The notes under the pieces are model-generated. The model worked only from the letters and a program-made list of their open reading frames with translations, had not been told where the DNA came from and made no database searches. 64,000 nucleotides of DNA, taken from NCBI GenBank assembly GCA_016702605.1, contig JADJDQ010000021.1:372001-436000 (forward strand), given 5' to 3'. Source of the stretch: Candidatus Intricatilinea gracilis. GTDB taxonomy: Bacteria; Pseudomonadota; Gammaproteobacteria; Burkholderiales; Burkholderiaceae_C. Of this stretch, positions 22,820-30,531 are shown one piece after another. The number at the start of each line of letters is the position of its first letter. Position 1 is the stretch's first letter. The position numbers were made by a program, and so were the translations under genes.

Positions 22820-23812
22820 ATGAATCTGCCCCTGACGATGAACGAGTCGGATCTGCCTGGCCTGCCGCGCCCGCCGGCAGGAACTGGCGCTGCCGAGTCG
22901 CGCCGGTCCGCCTGGGTGGCGGCGCTCAAGTCGCTGGTGTTGCCCGGCCTGGGCCAGTGGCACAACGGCGAGCTGGACAAGGCGGCCTGGTTGCTGAGCG
23001 GTTTTGCGCTGTGCAGCGTGCCGGGTGTGGCCGTGGTGGCGTTGTGGTTGCCCAGCGCGGCGATGTTGCCGGCGCTGCTGCTGTTGCTGATGGCGACCTT
23101 GACGCTCTGGCTGGGTGGTGTGGTCGACGCCTGGCGTGTCGCCCGCCGCGCGCGTGATGCTGCCGCGTGGCCGGGGCCGGGCACGTCGATCGGCACCGGG
23201 GCGCGAGTGCTGTGGCGCCAGCCGGGCATCACGCTGCTGATCCTGCTGCTGTGTGACGGGGTGGCGCTGCCGCTGCTCACGCAGGCGGTGCGCCAGCATG
23301 CGGTGGCGAGTTTTCGTATTCCGTCGGCCAGCATGGCGCCGACGTTATGGCCGGGCGACATCGTGTTCGTCGACCGGCGTTATGCCTGCATCGGGTGTGC
23401 GGCGCCGGTGCGGCGCGGCGACGTGGCGGTGTTTGCCTATCCGGACGACCGCACGGTGTATTACGTCAAACGCGTGATCGGCCTGCCGGGTGACCTGGTA
23501 CGGGTGGCCGGCGCGCAGGTGTGGGTCAATGGCGAGCCGGTGCCGGCTGTGGATGCGCCGATGCCGCCGGCCGAGGCGTTGGCCAGGGCCGTCACACCGC
23601 CGGGGGCGCGTGCGCCGGCAGCCGATCTGCCCGAGTCCACCGTGGCGCCCGGCCATGTCTTCGTGCTCGGTGACGACCGCGCACGCAGCACCGACTCGCG
23701 CCAGTTCGGCGGTGTGCCGCTCGCCGATGTGGTGGGGCGCGTGCGCCAGGTCTGGTGGTCGCACGGGCCCGACGGTGTACGCTGGGACAGACTGGGCCGG
23801 GTGGTGCGGTGA
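22820..23812 (+). CDS. Signal peptidase I (S26) with extra N-terminal membrane domain
   Basis: 330 residues from the ATG at 22820 (GGAGAG upstream). The C-terminal half is LepB: nucleophile Ser171 in RIPSASMAPTLWPGD, general base Lys217 in YYVKRVIGLPGD, and the closing GDDRARSTDSRQFG box. The first 155 residues add several transmembrane stretches and a LPGLGQWHNGELDKAAW motif like that of TM2-type membrane proteins. It sits behind the ECF sigma pair, so it is probably an accessory, stress- or envelope-regulated peptidase rather than the housekeeping one. The final stop overlaps an alternative start of the next frame. Confidence 0.88.
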   Translation: MNLPLTMNESDLPGLPRPPAGTGAAESRRSAWVAALKSLVLPGLGQWHNGELDKAAWLLSGFALCSVPGVAVVALWLPSAAMLPALLLLLMATLTLWLGGVVDAWRVARRARDAAAWPGPGTSIGTGARVLWRQPGITLLILLLCDGVALPLLTQAVRQHAVASFRIPSASMAPTLWPGDIVFVDRRYACIGCAAPVRRGDVAVFAYPDDRTVYYVKRVIGLPGDLVRVAGAQVWVNGEPVPAVDAPMPPAEALARAVTPPGARAPAADLPESTVAPGHVFVLGDDRARSTDSRQFGGVPLADVVGRVRQVWWSHGPDGVRWDRLGRVVR

Positions 23813-23847
23813 TGGCTGCGCGGTGCAACAACGACGGGGAGGCCGAG

Positions 23848-25692
23848 ATGACGAGTGGCGGGTTGGTGACACGAGCAAGCCGGTGGATGGCCCCAGCGAC
23901 GCTTGCGCTGATGGTGGGCCTGCTGGCCGCGTGTTCGTCGCCACCTCCGCCGGCCGAGCCGGTGGCGCTGGGCGACTGGCCGGGTGTGCAGCGCCAGCTG
24001 CAGGTTTTCATCGACCACGAGATGCGTGCCGCCAAGGTCACCGGGCTGAGCATCGCCTTGGTCAATGACCAGCAGGTGCTGTGGCAACACGGCGCCGGCT
24101 GGGCCGATCAGGCGGGTGGTGTGGCAGCGGGGCCGGACACGCTGTACCGCATGGGGTCGATCACCAAGCTGTTCTCCGACAGCGCGGCCATGCAACTGGT
24201 GGCCCAGGGCCAGCTGGATCTGGATGCGCCGGTGCAGCGGGTGCTGCCGGAGTTCAAGTTGTCCAACCGCTGGCCCGATGCACCTGCCATCACCGTGCGT
24301 CAGCTGATGACACATCACGCCGGTCTGCCGCGTGATCGGCTGGGCGGCATGTGGGGTAGCTCGGTGGGTGACTTCCGCGACATCACCGGGGCACTGGCCG
24401 ACGAGGCGGCCGAGGCACCGGCGGGCGCGGTGTTCGATTACTCCAATGTGGGCCTGACGCTGCTGGGTGTGGTGGTCGAACGGGCTGGCGGTGAACCTTT
24501 CGAGGCCCAGGTGCAGCGCCGTCTGTTGACCCCGCTGGGCATGGACGGCGCCACGCTGGTGACGGCCGTGCCCGACAGCCCGCACATGGCCCGCGCCTAT
24601 CAGGCCGGTGAGGCGAAGCAGGAGCCGGCCTTGCGCGACGTGCCGGCCGGCGGGTTGGTGGCGAGCGTGCGCGACATGGCGCGGTTCGTCTCGATGCAGT
24701 TCGCGCAGGGCCGCAATGCGCAAGGTGACGTCGTGCTGCCGCAGCCGCAGTGGGCCGAGATGTTGACCGTGCAGAACAAGGGGGTGGTGCTCGACGCCGG
24801 TTTCGAGCTGGGCCTGGGCTGGATGTTCACCACCTTCGGGGCCGACACGGTGCACGGCGGCGGACCGGTGGCGCATCACGCCGGCGCCACCTTCTATCAC
24901 CGTGCCCAGCTGATGATGTTGCCGGAGCAGCGCCTGGGGGTAGTGGTGGCAGCCAACGACGCGGCCGCCGGGCCGGTGGTGAGCCGCATCGCCCAACGTG
25001 CGCTGGCATTGATGCTCGAGGCGCAGACCGGTCGACGCCAGGTGCCTGCCGTGCCTGGCTTCACACCGGCCGCGGCCCCGTGGACGGCCGCGCAACGCCA
25101 GGCCTGTGTGGGCGACTACATCACCCCGGCCGGTGTGGTGGCCATCCAGGCCGAGGGTGATGCACTCACGGCACAACTCGATGGCCGCACCCTGCGCCTG
25201 CTCGAAGGTGCCGACGGCCGGATCGGCCTGCAATATCGCCTGGGCGGCATCCTGACGATATCGCTCGGTGTGCTCGAGCAGATCGGCGTCGAATGCACGG
25301 TGCTGGGCGGCGTCGACGTGCTGGTGGCGCATCTGGACGGCCAGACGCTGCGGGTCGGCGCGCGCCTGCCACCGGCGTTGCCGCTGCCTACCACTGCGCA
25401 GGCGCTCACCGGCACCTACGAGCCCGTGCTGGCGCCGGGTGAGGCGGCCACCATCGACCGTGTGGTGGTGCAGGTCAGGCAGGGCCGGCTGTGGGCCACC
25501 GCGACGACGGTGCCAGCGTTCGGCCACCAGTCCATGAGCCTGCCCTTGCATCTGGTGTCCGACACCGAGGCCAGGTTTCCGGGCCCGCTGGGTGATGATG
25601 GCGTGGTCATGCGCTTGCGGACTGGTGCGCCGGGTGCCCTCGCCGTGCGGTTTGCCGGCGCCGACTGGGTCCGCGTGGCCGGCCCGCCCTGA
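23848..25692 (+). CDS. Serine beta-lactamase-fold lipoprotein (class C/esterase-like)
   Basis: 614 residues from the ATG at 23848 with GGGGAGG ahead. An ATG at 23812 overlapping the peptidase gene is the alternative. The lipoprotein signal ends LLAACS (Cys29). The catalytic set is Ser104-x-x-Lys107 in MGSITKLF and Tyr198-x-Asn in FDYSNVG, with THHAG replacing the usual HTSG-type motif. Residues about 400-610 form an additional C-terminal beta domain, as in Pab87-type or peptidoglycan-editing D-Ala-D-Ala peptidases/esterases. It is membrane-anchored and faces the periplasm. Substrate is unknown, and antibiotic hydrolysis is not implied. Confidence 0.85.
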   Translation: MTSGGLVTRASRWMAPATLALMVGLLAACSSPPPPAEPVALGDWPGVQRQLQVFIDHEMRAAKVTGLSIALVNDQQVLWQHGAGWADQAGGVAAGPDTLYRMGSITKLFSDSAAMQLVAQGQLDLDAPVQRVLPEFKLSNRWPDAPAITVRQLMTHHAGLPRDRLGGMWGSSVGDFRDITGALADEAAEAPAGAVFDYSNVGLTLLGVVVERAGGEPFEAQVQRRLLTPLGMDGATLVTAVPDSPHMARAYQAGEAKQEPALRDVPAGGLVASVRDMARFVSMQFAQGRNAQGDVVLPQPQWAEMLTVQNKGVVLDAGFELGLGWMFTTFGADTVHGGGPVAHHAGATFYHRAQLMMLPEQRLGVVVAANDAAAGPVVSRIAQRALALMLEAQTGRRQVPAVPGFTPAAAPWTAAQRQACVGDYITPAGVVAIQAEGDALTAQLDGRTLRLLEGADGRIGLQYRLGGILTISLGVLEQIGVECTVLGGVDVLVAHLDGQTLRVGARLPPALPLPTTAQALTGTYEPVLAPGEAATIDRVVVQVRQGRLWATATTVPAFGHQSMSLPLHLVSDTEARFPGPLGDDGVVMRLRTGAPGALAVRFAGADWVRVAGPP

Positions 25693-25748
25693 GCTGAATT
25701 CGCGGCCAACCCCACATCTGACAGCCGCCAGTCAGCCGCGTGATTTTG

Positions 25749-25761
25749 AATTATGAATTCA
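25749..25761 (+). promoter_or_regulatory. 13-bp putative operator shared with the mutase operon
   Basis: AATTATGAATTCA, identical to the minus strand of 5117-5129, 29 bases upstream of the prpE start codon. It is part of GAATTATGAATTC, two GAATT half-units two bases apart. It is the only AT-rich patch in this 97-base gap. Confidence 0.4.
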
Positions 25762-25789
25762 GTCCCACGAACCGCCCAGGAGACGACCA

Positions 25790-27688
25790 ATGACGAACTA
25801 CGCAGACTTCCACCGCCGCTCGATCGACGACCGCGAGGGCTTCTGGGCCGAAGAGGCCAAGCTCATCCACTGGAACAAGCAGCCCACCCAGGTCTGCGAC
25901 TACAGCAACCCGCCGTTCGCCAAGTGGTTCGTGGGTGGTGAAACCAACCTCTGCTACAACGCCGTCGACCGCCACCTGGCCGATCGTGCCGACCAGAACG
26001 CGCTGATCTTCGTCTCGACCGAAACCGGCACCGAAAAGATCTACAGCTTTGCCGAGCTGCATGCCGAAGTGCAGCGCATGGCCGCCATCCTGGCAGCTCA
26101 GGGTGTCGTCAAGGGCGACCGGGTGTTGATCTACATGCCCATGATCCCCGAGGCCGCGTTTGCCATGCTGGCCTGCGTGCGTATCGGCGCCATCCACTCG
26201 GTGGTGTTCGGCGGTTTCGCCAGCCACTCGCTGGCCAGCCGCATCGACGATTCGCAACCCAAGGTCATCGTCAGTGCCGACGCCGGCATGCGCGGCGGCA
26301 AGGTCGTGCCCTACAAGCATCTGCTCGACGAAGCCATCACCCTGGCTGGCAACAAGCCCGCCAAGGTGCTGATGGTCGACCGTGGCCTGGCACCGTTTGC
26401 CAAGACCGAAGGCCGCGACATCGACTACGCCACGCTGCGCACCGAGCACATGGACACCGTCGTGCCCTGCACCTGGGTCGAGTCGACCCACCCGAGCTAC
26501 ACGCTCTATACCAGCGGCACCACCGGCAAGCCCAAGGGTGTGCAGCGCGACACGGCGGGATACACCGTGGCGCTGGCCGCCTCGATGAAGCACATCTACA
26601 TGGGCAAGCCGGGCGAGACCTACTTCAGCACCAGCGACATCGGCTGGGTGGTGGGCCACAGCTACATCATCTACGGCCCGCTGATCAACGGCATGGCCAC
26701 CATCATGTACGAAGGCCTGCCGATCCGCCCGGACGCCGGCATCTGGTGGAGCCTGGTCGAGAAGTACAAGGTCACCGTGATGTTCAGCGCCCCCACCGCG
26801 GTGCGCGTGCTCAAGAAGCAGGACCCGGCCTACCTCACCAAGTACGACCTCAGCAGCCTCAAGGCGCTGTTCCTGGCCGGTGAACCGCTCGATGAACCCA
26901 CGGCCAAGTGGATCTCCGAAGCGCTGGGCCGCCCCATCGTCGACAACTACTGGCAGACCGAAACCGGCTGGCCCATCATGGCCATCTGCAACGGCGTCGA
27001 AGAAGCGCCCAGCAAGTTCGGCTCACCCGGAAAGGCGGTGTACGGCTACGACGTCAAGCTCATCGACGAAGCCACCGGCAAGGAAATCACCGAGCCCGAC
27101 CAGAAGGGTGTCGTGGTCGTCGAAGGCCCGCTGCCCCCGGGCTGCCTGCAGACCGTGTGGGGTGACGACAAACGTTTCGTCAGCACCTACTGGACCAGCA
27201 TCCCCGACCGCATGGTCTACAGCACCTTCGACTGGGGCGTGAAGGACAAGGACGGCTACTTCTACATCCTGGGCCGCACGGATGACGTCATCAACGTCGC
27301 CGGCCACCGCCTGGGCACCCGCGAGATCGAGGAGAGCATCAGCAGCCACCCGGCCGTGGCCGAAGTGGCCGTGGTCGGTGTGGCCGACCAGCTCAAGGGC
27401 CAGGTCGCCATGGCCTTTGCCGTGGTCAAGGACCCGAGCCGCATCGCCGACCCGAACGACATGCTCAAGCTCGAAGGCGAGATCATGAAGGTCGTCGACG
27501 ACCAGCTCGGCGCCGTGGCCCGCCCGTCACGCGTGCGCTTCGTCACCACGCTGCCCAAGACCCGCTCGGGCAAGGTGCTGCGCCGCGCCATCCAGGCCGT
27601 GGCCGAAGGCCGCGACGCCGGTGACCTGACGACCATGGAAGACCCGGTCGCGCTGGCGCAGATCAAGGATCTGATCGCGGCGAAGTAA
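25790..27688 (+). CDS. prpE: propionate-CoA ligase
   Basis: 632 residues starting MTNYADFHRRSIDDREGFWAEEAKLIHW, typical PrpE. The AMP-binding P-loop YTSGTTGKPKGV lies near 238-249, DNYWQTETGWP is the A5 motif, and GRTDDVINVAGHRLG is the A8 hinge. The acylatable catalytic Lys lies near 594 in TRSGKVLRR. It activates propionate (and acetate less well) to the acyl-CoA that the carboxylase/mutase operon consumes. The last 104 coding bases before IAAK are repeated perfectly 2.76 kb downstream. A strong terminator follows. Confidence 0.93.
   Translation: MTNYADFHRRSIDDREGFWAEEAKLIHWNKQPTQVCDYSNPPFAKWFVGGETNLCYNAVDRHLADRADQNALIFVSTETGTEKIYSFAELHAEVQRMAAILAAQGVVKGDRVLIYMPMIPEAAFAMLACVRIGAIHSVVFGGFASHSLASRIDDSQPKVIVSADAGMRGGKVVPYKHLLDEAITLAGNKPAKVLMVDRGLAPFAKTEGRDIDYATLRTEHMDTVVPCTWVESTHPSYTLYTSGTTGKPKGVQRDTAGYTVALAASMKHIYMGKPGETYFSTSDIGWVVGHSYIIYGPLINGMATIMYEGLPIRPDAGIWWSLVEKYKVTVMFSAPTAVRVLKKQDPAYLTKYDLSSLKALFLAGEPLDEPTAKWISEALGRPIVDNYWQTETGWPIMAICNGVEEAPSKFGSPGKAVYGYDVKLIDEATGKEITEPDQKGVVVVEGPLPPGCLQTVWGDDKRFVSTYWTSIPDRMVYSTFDWGVKDKDGYFYILGRTDDVINVAGHRLGTREIEESISSHPAVAEVAVVGVADQLKGQVAMAFAVVKDPSRIADPNDMLKLEGEIMKVVDDQLGAVARPSRVRFVTTLPKTRSGKVLRRAIQAVAEGRDAGDLTTMEDPVALAQIKDLIAAK
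27574..27677 (+). repeat. 104-bp perfect direct repeat, left copy (3' end of prpE)
   Basis: Identical base for base to 30336-30439. Before it the copies diverge around GGCAA, and after it they diverge at the last three codons (left GCGGCGAAG, right GGCACCAAA). It brackets a lower-GC gene. Confidence 0.95.
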
Positions 27689-27741
27689 GCCGAAATCAAC
27701 CTACACCTCGGGTTGTCGCGAGCGACACCCGGAGAGAAACG

Positions 27742-27767
27742 CTCCACCCTCGGGTGGAGTTTTTTTT
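27742..27767 (+). terminator. Rho-independent terminator of prpE
   Basis: CTCCACC, loop CTCG, GGTGGAG (one further C:G pair possible) followed by eight T. A textbook intrinsic terminator 53 bases past the prpE stop. It belongs to the left repeat copy, so the inserted segment brought or kept its own terminator. Confidence 0.92.
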
Positions 27768-27879
27768 CATCCCTGTCGGGTTGCGCGCATTGCGCACGCA
27801 TGACCCAGACGCATAGACTTGCCCGCACGTTGGCGTACCCGCCGATGTATGTGTCCGTTGAGTATGACAGGGGTGGACA

Positions 27880-30309
27880 ATGGATTTCACGCACATGGCG
27901 CACCGGGTGCAGGTGCTTTGTTTTGTCGTCGTCGCAGGTGTATTGCAAAGCCTGCCGGGATTGGCGTTGGCTGATTTTCCTGCTCGACTGAGTACAATCG
28001 ATGTAGGCGCACGTGTCGACCAAATCAGGAGCAGTGCAGACGGAAGTCGCGTCGTGCTATTGGTGCAGGCGAACAAGTTGCGTCCTGCGGGAATCCAACT
28101 GCTCGATCTTTCGAATCCGCGTTCGCCGAAAATGCGAGCATTCATGCCCATTGCTGCCAGCAATGTCGAAGTTTCGTCGGATGGCCGGCGCGCCTTGGTT
28201 TATTCAGGACGAGAAGCTAAGTTCAAGGATGCCAATCCGTTTGTGATAACTGAACTTGATTTTGCCGATCCGGATCGTCCAAAGGAATTCAGGCGCCGCG
28301 AGTTGATGGCAACCCAGGTAGTGCTTGCCCCAGATGCGAGTGCGTATACGGTGGTTTCGCAACTCGCACGTGATCCAGAGCGCTGGGGTACTACGGTAAC
28401 ATGGCTGGACGGAAGTCGATTGCCTGTCAAATTAAAGATTGATGATCATCCAAAACTAGTGAGAAATGTTTCGGTGGGCGCGAGGTATATCTTGTATGGT
28501 AATTATTCAGGCGCGTTCGTGGTGGTCAACACGACCGCTACCCCTTCAGTTGAATATCAACAGTCGTATAGCCCTGGTCGTGACCTCGGTTGTGGTCCAT
28601 ATATCGATGGCAGCGGACACACACTGGTCCCTGATCCATTCGCTTCCCGGTTTTCGGTCTATGCCTTTCGGGCGGCTTTGCCCCGCGTTGCAATGATTGA
28701 TCACGCTGGCGGGCCAGCCTTCTGTACTGATTTGCAGAGCCTTGACGGTGACTGGATCTATTTTGTCGACACGGCGAATCGCCTCTATCGTCTGGATCCT
28801 CATGATACGGTTCGGTCTGCCGTTGCGTTTGTTCGCCACCTGCCAATTGAACTCGGGTCGACGCGTGTTGCAGGTGAGTTGTTGTTTGCCGCTATCTCGC
28901 CTTCGTCTTCGACGTTGGGTATTTTCAGCCTGACGTCGACTGAGCCTGTTGTCTTGGACTGGACGGCGCTCGAACGCGCTCACCGTCAGGTCATGGAGGC
29001 TTACACCAAGGATATTCGCAACCCCGCGCGGCGGTTCTCTGCCGAGTACCATTCCCCACTGCTTTTGCAGGAGGCTGGGATGGGGCTAGCGGTCGATGCG
29101 CCTCTGCTTGGCTTTTCGCCCCGCAAAGTCGCCGCAATGCTCAACGACTTTGGGTTCCTGCTGAGCAAACAAGCGAATTCGGAAGGCCTTGCTGAACGAG
29201 TCTTGCGCAGGAGCCTTGAACTAGATCCAAGCCGCGCACTGGCAATGCTCAACTTGGCAGACTTGTTGGCTTCAACTCTCCCGCATGAAACTGACTTCGC
29301 TGTCAAACATCGGCGAGCACAAGAAGCCGAGGCGCTTTATGGCAGTTATATGGCGCTGACCGGAGGAAAGTCAACCAAACGACTAGAGGCGTTCATGAAG
29401 GCAGCGCCTGCTCGTAACAAGGCAGACAACATTTGTGATGCTATTGCCGACTACACCCGTGCCGGCATTCTTCACGAGTTGATGACAGAAAAGGCAGTTG
29501 GCATCAAGGCCGGCGATCGCAAGGTCGATTTGAAATTCGGCTACGAAGGAACCGCAACCGTACCCTATATGTATGCCTTCGACGCGCTGGATGATTCTGA
29601 TTTGACGGATTTTGATTCGATTCTGGGTGAGCGCCGGTTCTGGGGTGGCGACAAGCTGGCCTTAGTGGTCTATCGTGACTCCTACCATGTGCTGCACTAC
29701 CGTGACTTGTCCCATCCAGTGGAGTCAATCGCATTGGATGACGGGCACAGTTGCAGTTTCGATACCAGTGTTCGCGAGGTGATCGGGCCTCGATCGATCG
29801 ATCCAGAATTGTGCGCAGCCTTGCAGGCCGACAGCCAGATCAATTCAATTGCTTTCGATCCGGCACGGCCGGTAGATCGCGAGTCTATCAGGCGCCGTTA
29901 CGTCGAAACCGGTTCCGACGGCGTTGCCGATATTGATTTCCAGAACAATCAGGAACCTATTCCGCTTGTGTCGCTTGCCATTAGGAGTGGCGGTGGCCGT
30001 GGCTGCGATGCGGATGTTTACGATGTGCTCGATAGTTCTGAGCGTCATGCACGACTGGCATCCGGGCCTATGCATCATGCGATCATGCAATTGCAAGGGC
30101 TCGATCCAGATGAACGAAAATTCGTGCCACCGTGCGGAAACTCGGTTCGACTATTCAAGTACGGGGGACGGATGCATTTTGAGTCCAAACCCCGCGTATG
30201 GCCCCCAGAAGATTCTGCAACTGAATATCATCGAGTCACTCGATTCGAGAATGGAAAGGTTCGCGAGGTGTGTGACTTCAAGTTTGAATCGCAGGTTGTG
30301 GCAAGGTAG
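27880..30309 (+). CDS. Exported protein of unknown function, foreign-looking
   Basis: 809 residues from an ATG with AGGGGTGG just upstream. The N-terminal signal peptide is about 1-31 (VLCFVVVAGVLQSLPGLALA). Residues about 35-370 look like a beta-propeller (repeated VVLLVQANKLRPAGIQLLDLSNP and YIDGSGHTLVPDPF-type blades). Residues about 420-480 are TPR-like (VLRRSLELDPSRALAMLNLADLLAST). The rest is unassigned. I do not recognise the family. Base composition is visibly lower in GC and codon use less C/G-ending than in the neighbours. The gene sits alone between two copies of the prpE 3' end, so it was probably acquired. Periplasmic location is inferred. Confidence 0.8.
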   Translation: MDFTHMAHRVQVLCFVVVAGVLQSLPGLALADFPARLSTIDVGARVDQIRSSADGSRVVLLVQANKLRPAGIQLLDLSNPRSPKMRAFMPIAASNVEVSSDGRRALVYSGREAKFKDANPFVITELDFADPDRPKEFRRRELMATQVVLAPDASAYTVVSQLARDPERWGTTVTWLDGSRLPVKLKIDDHPKLVRNVSVGARYILYGNYSGAFVVVNTTATPSVEYQQSYSPGRDLGCGPYIDGSGHTLVPDPFASRFSVYAFRAALPRVAMIDHAGGPAFCTDLQSLDGDWIYFVDTANRLYRLDPHDTVRSAVAFVRHLPIELGSTRVAGELLFAAISPSSSTLGIFSLTSTEPVVLDWTALERAHRQVMEAYTKDIRNPARRFSAEYHSPLLLQEAGMGLAVDAPLLGFSPRKVAAMLNDFGFLLSKQANSEGLAERVLRRSLELDPSRALAMLNLADLLASTLPHETDFAVKHRRAQEAEALYGSYMALTGGKSTKRLEAFMKAAPARNKADNICDAIADYTRAGILHELMTEKAVGIKAGDRKVDLKFGYEGTATVPYMYAFDALDDSDLTDFDSILGERRFWGGDKLALVVYRDSYHVLHYRDLSHPVESIALDDGHSCSFDTSVREVIGPRSIDPELCAALQADSQINSIAFDPARPVDRESIRRRYVETGSDGVADIDFQNNQEPIPLVSLAIRSGGGRGCDADVYDVLDSSERHARLASGPMHHAIMQLQGLDPDERKFVPPCGNSVRLFKYGGRMHFESKPRVWPPEDSATEYHRVTRFENGKVREVCDFKFESQVVAR

Positions 30310-30335
30310 GTGATTGGTTCGCCCGGCAAGGCGTT

Positions 30336-30450
30336 GGTGCTGCGCCGCGCCATCCAGGCCGTGGCCGAAGGCCGCGACGCCGGTGACCTGACGACCATGG
30401 AAGACCCGGTCGCGCTGGCGCAGATCAAGGATCTGATCGGCACCAAATAA
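30336..30450 (+). pseudogene. prpE: Displaced 3' end of prpE (right copy of 104-bp repeat)
   Basis: Reads VLRRAIQAVAEGRDAGDLTT...IKDLIGTK then TAA in the prpE frame, with no start or upstream body. It is followed by a strong terminator. The simplest view is that this is the original prpE end, pushed away by an insertion that gave the gene a new end (IAAK). Confidence 0.88.
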
Positions 30451-30477
30451 GCCGCCGCCGACAGGCTTGTGAACGAC

Positions 30478-30507
30478 AAAGGCCACCGCGAGGTGGCCTT
30501 TGTTTTT
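30478..30507. terminator. Rho-independent terminator behind the displaced prpE end
   Basis: AAAGGCCACC, loop GCGA, GGTGGCCTTT, then GTTTTTG. The stem begins with an A run, so it may also act for the convergent gene that ends at 30532. Confidence 0.88.
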
Positions 30508-30531
30508 GTGCGGCGCGGCGGGCCGGCGCCG

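Noticed and set aside
23848..25692. Antibiotic-resistance beta-lactamase
   Set aside because: Size, lipoprotein anchor, extra C-terminal domain and altered third motif fit peptidase/esterase relatives. Nothing indicates drug hydrolysis.
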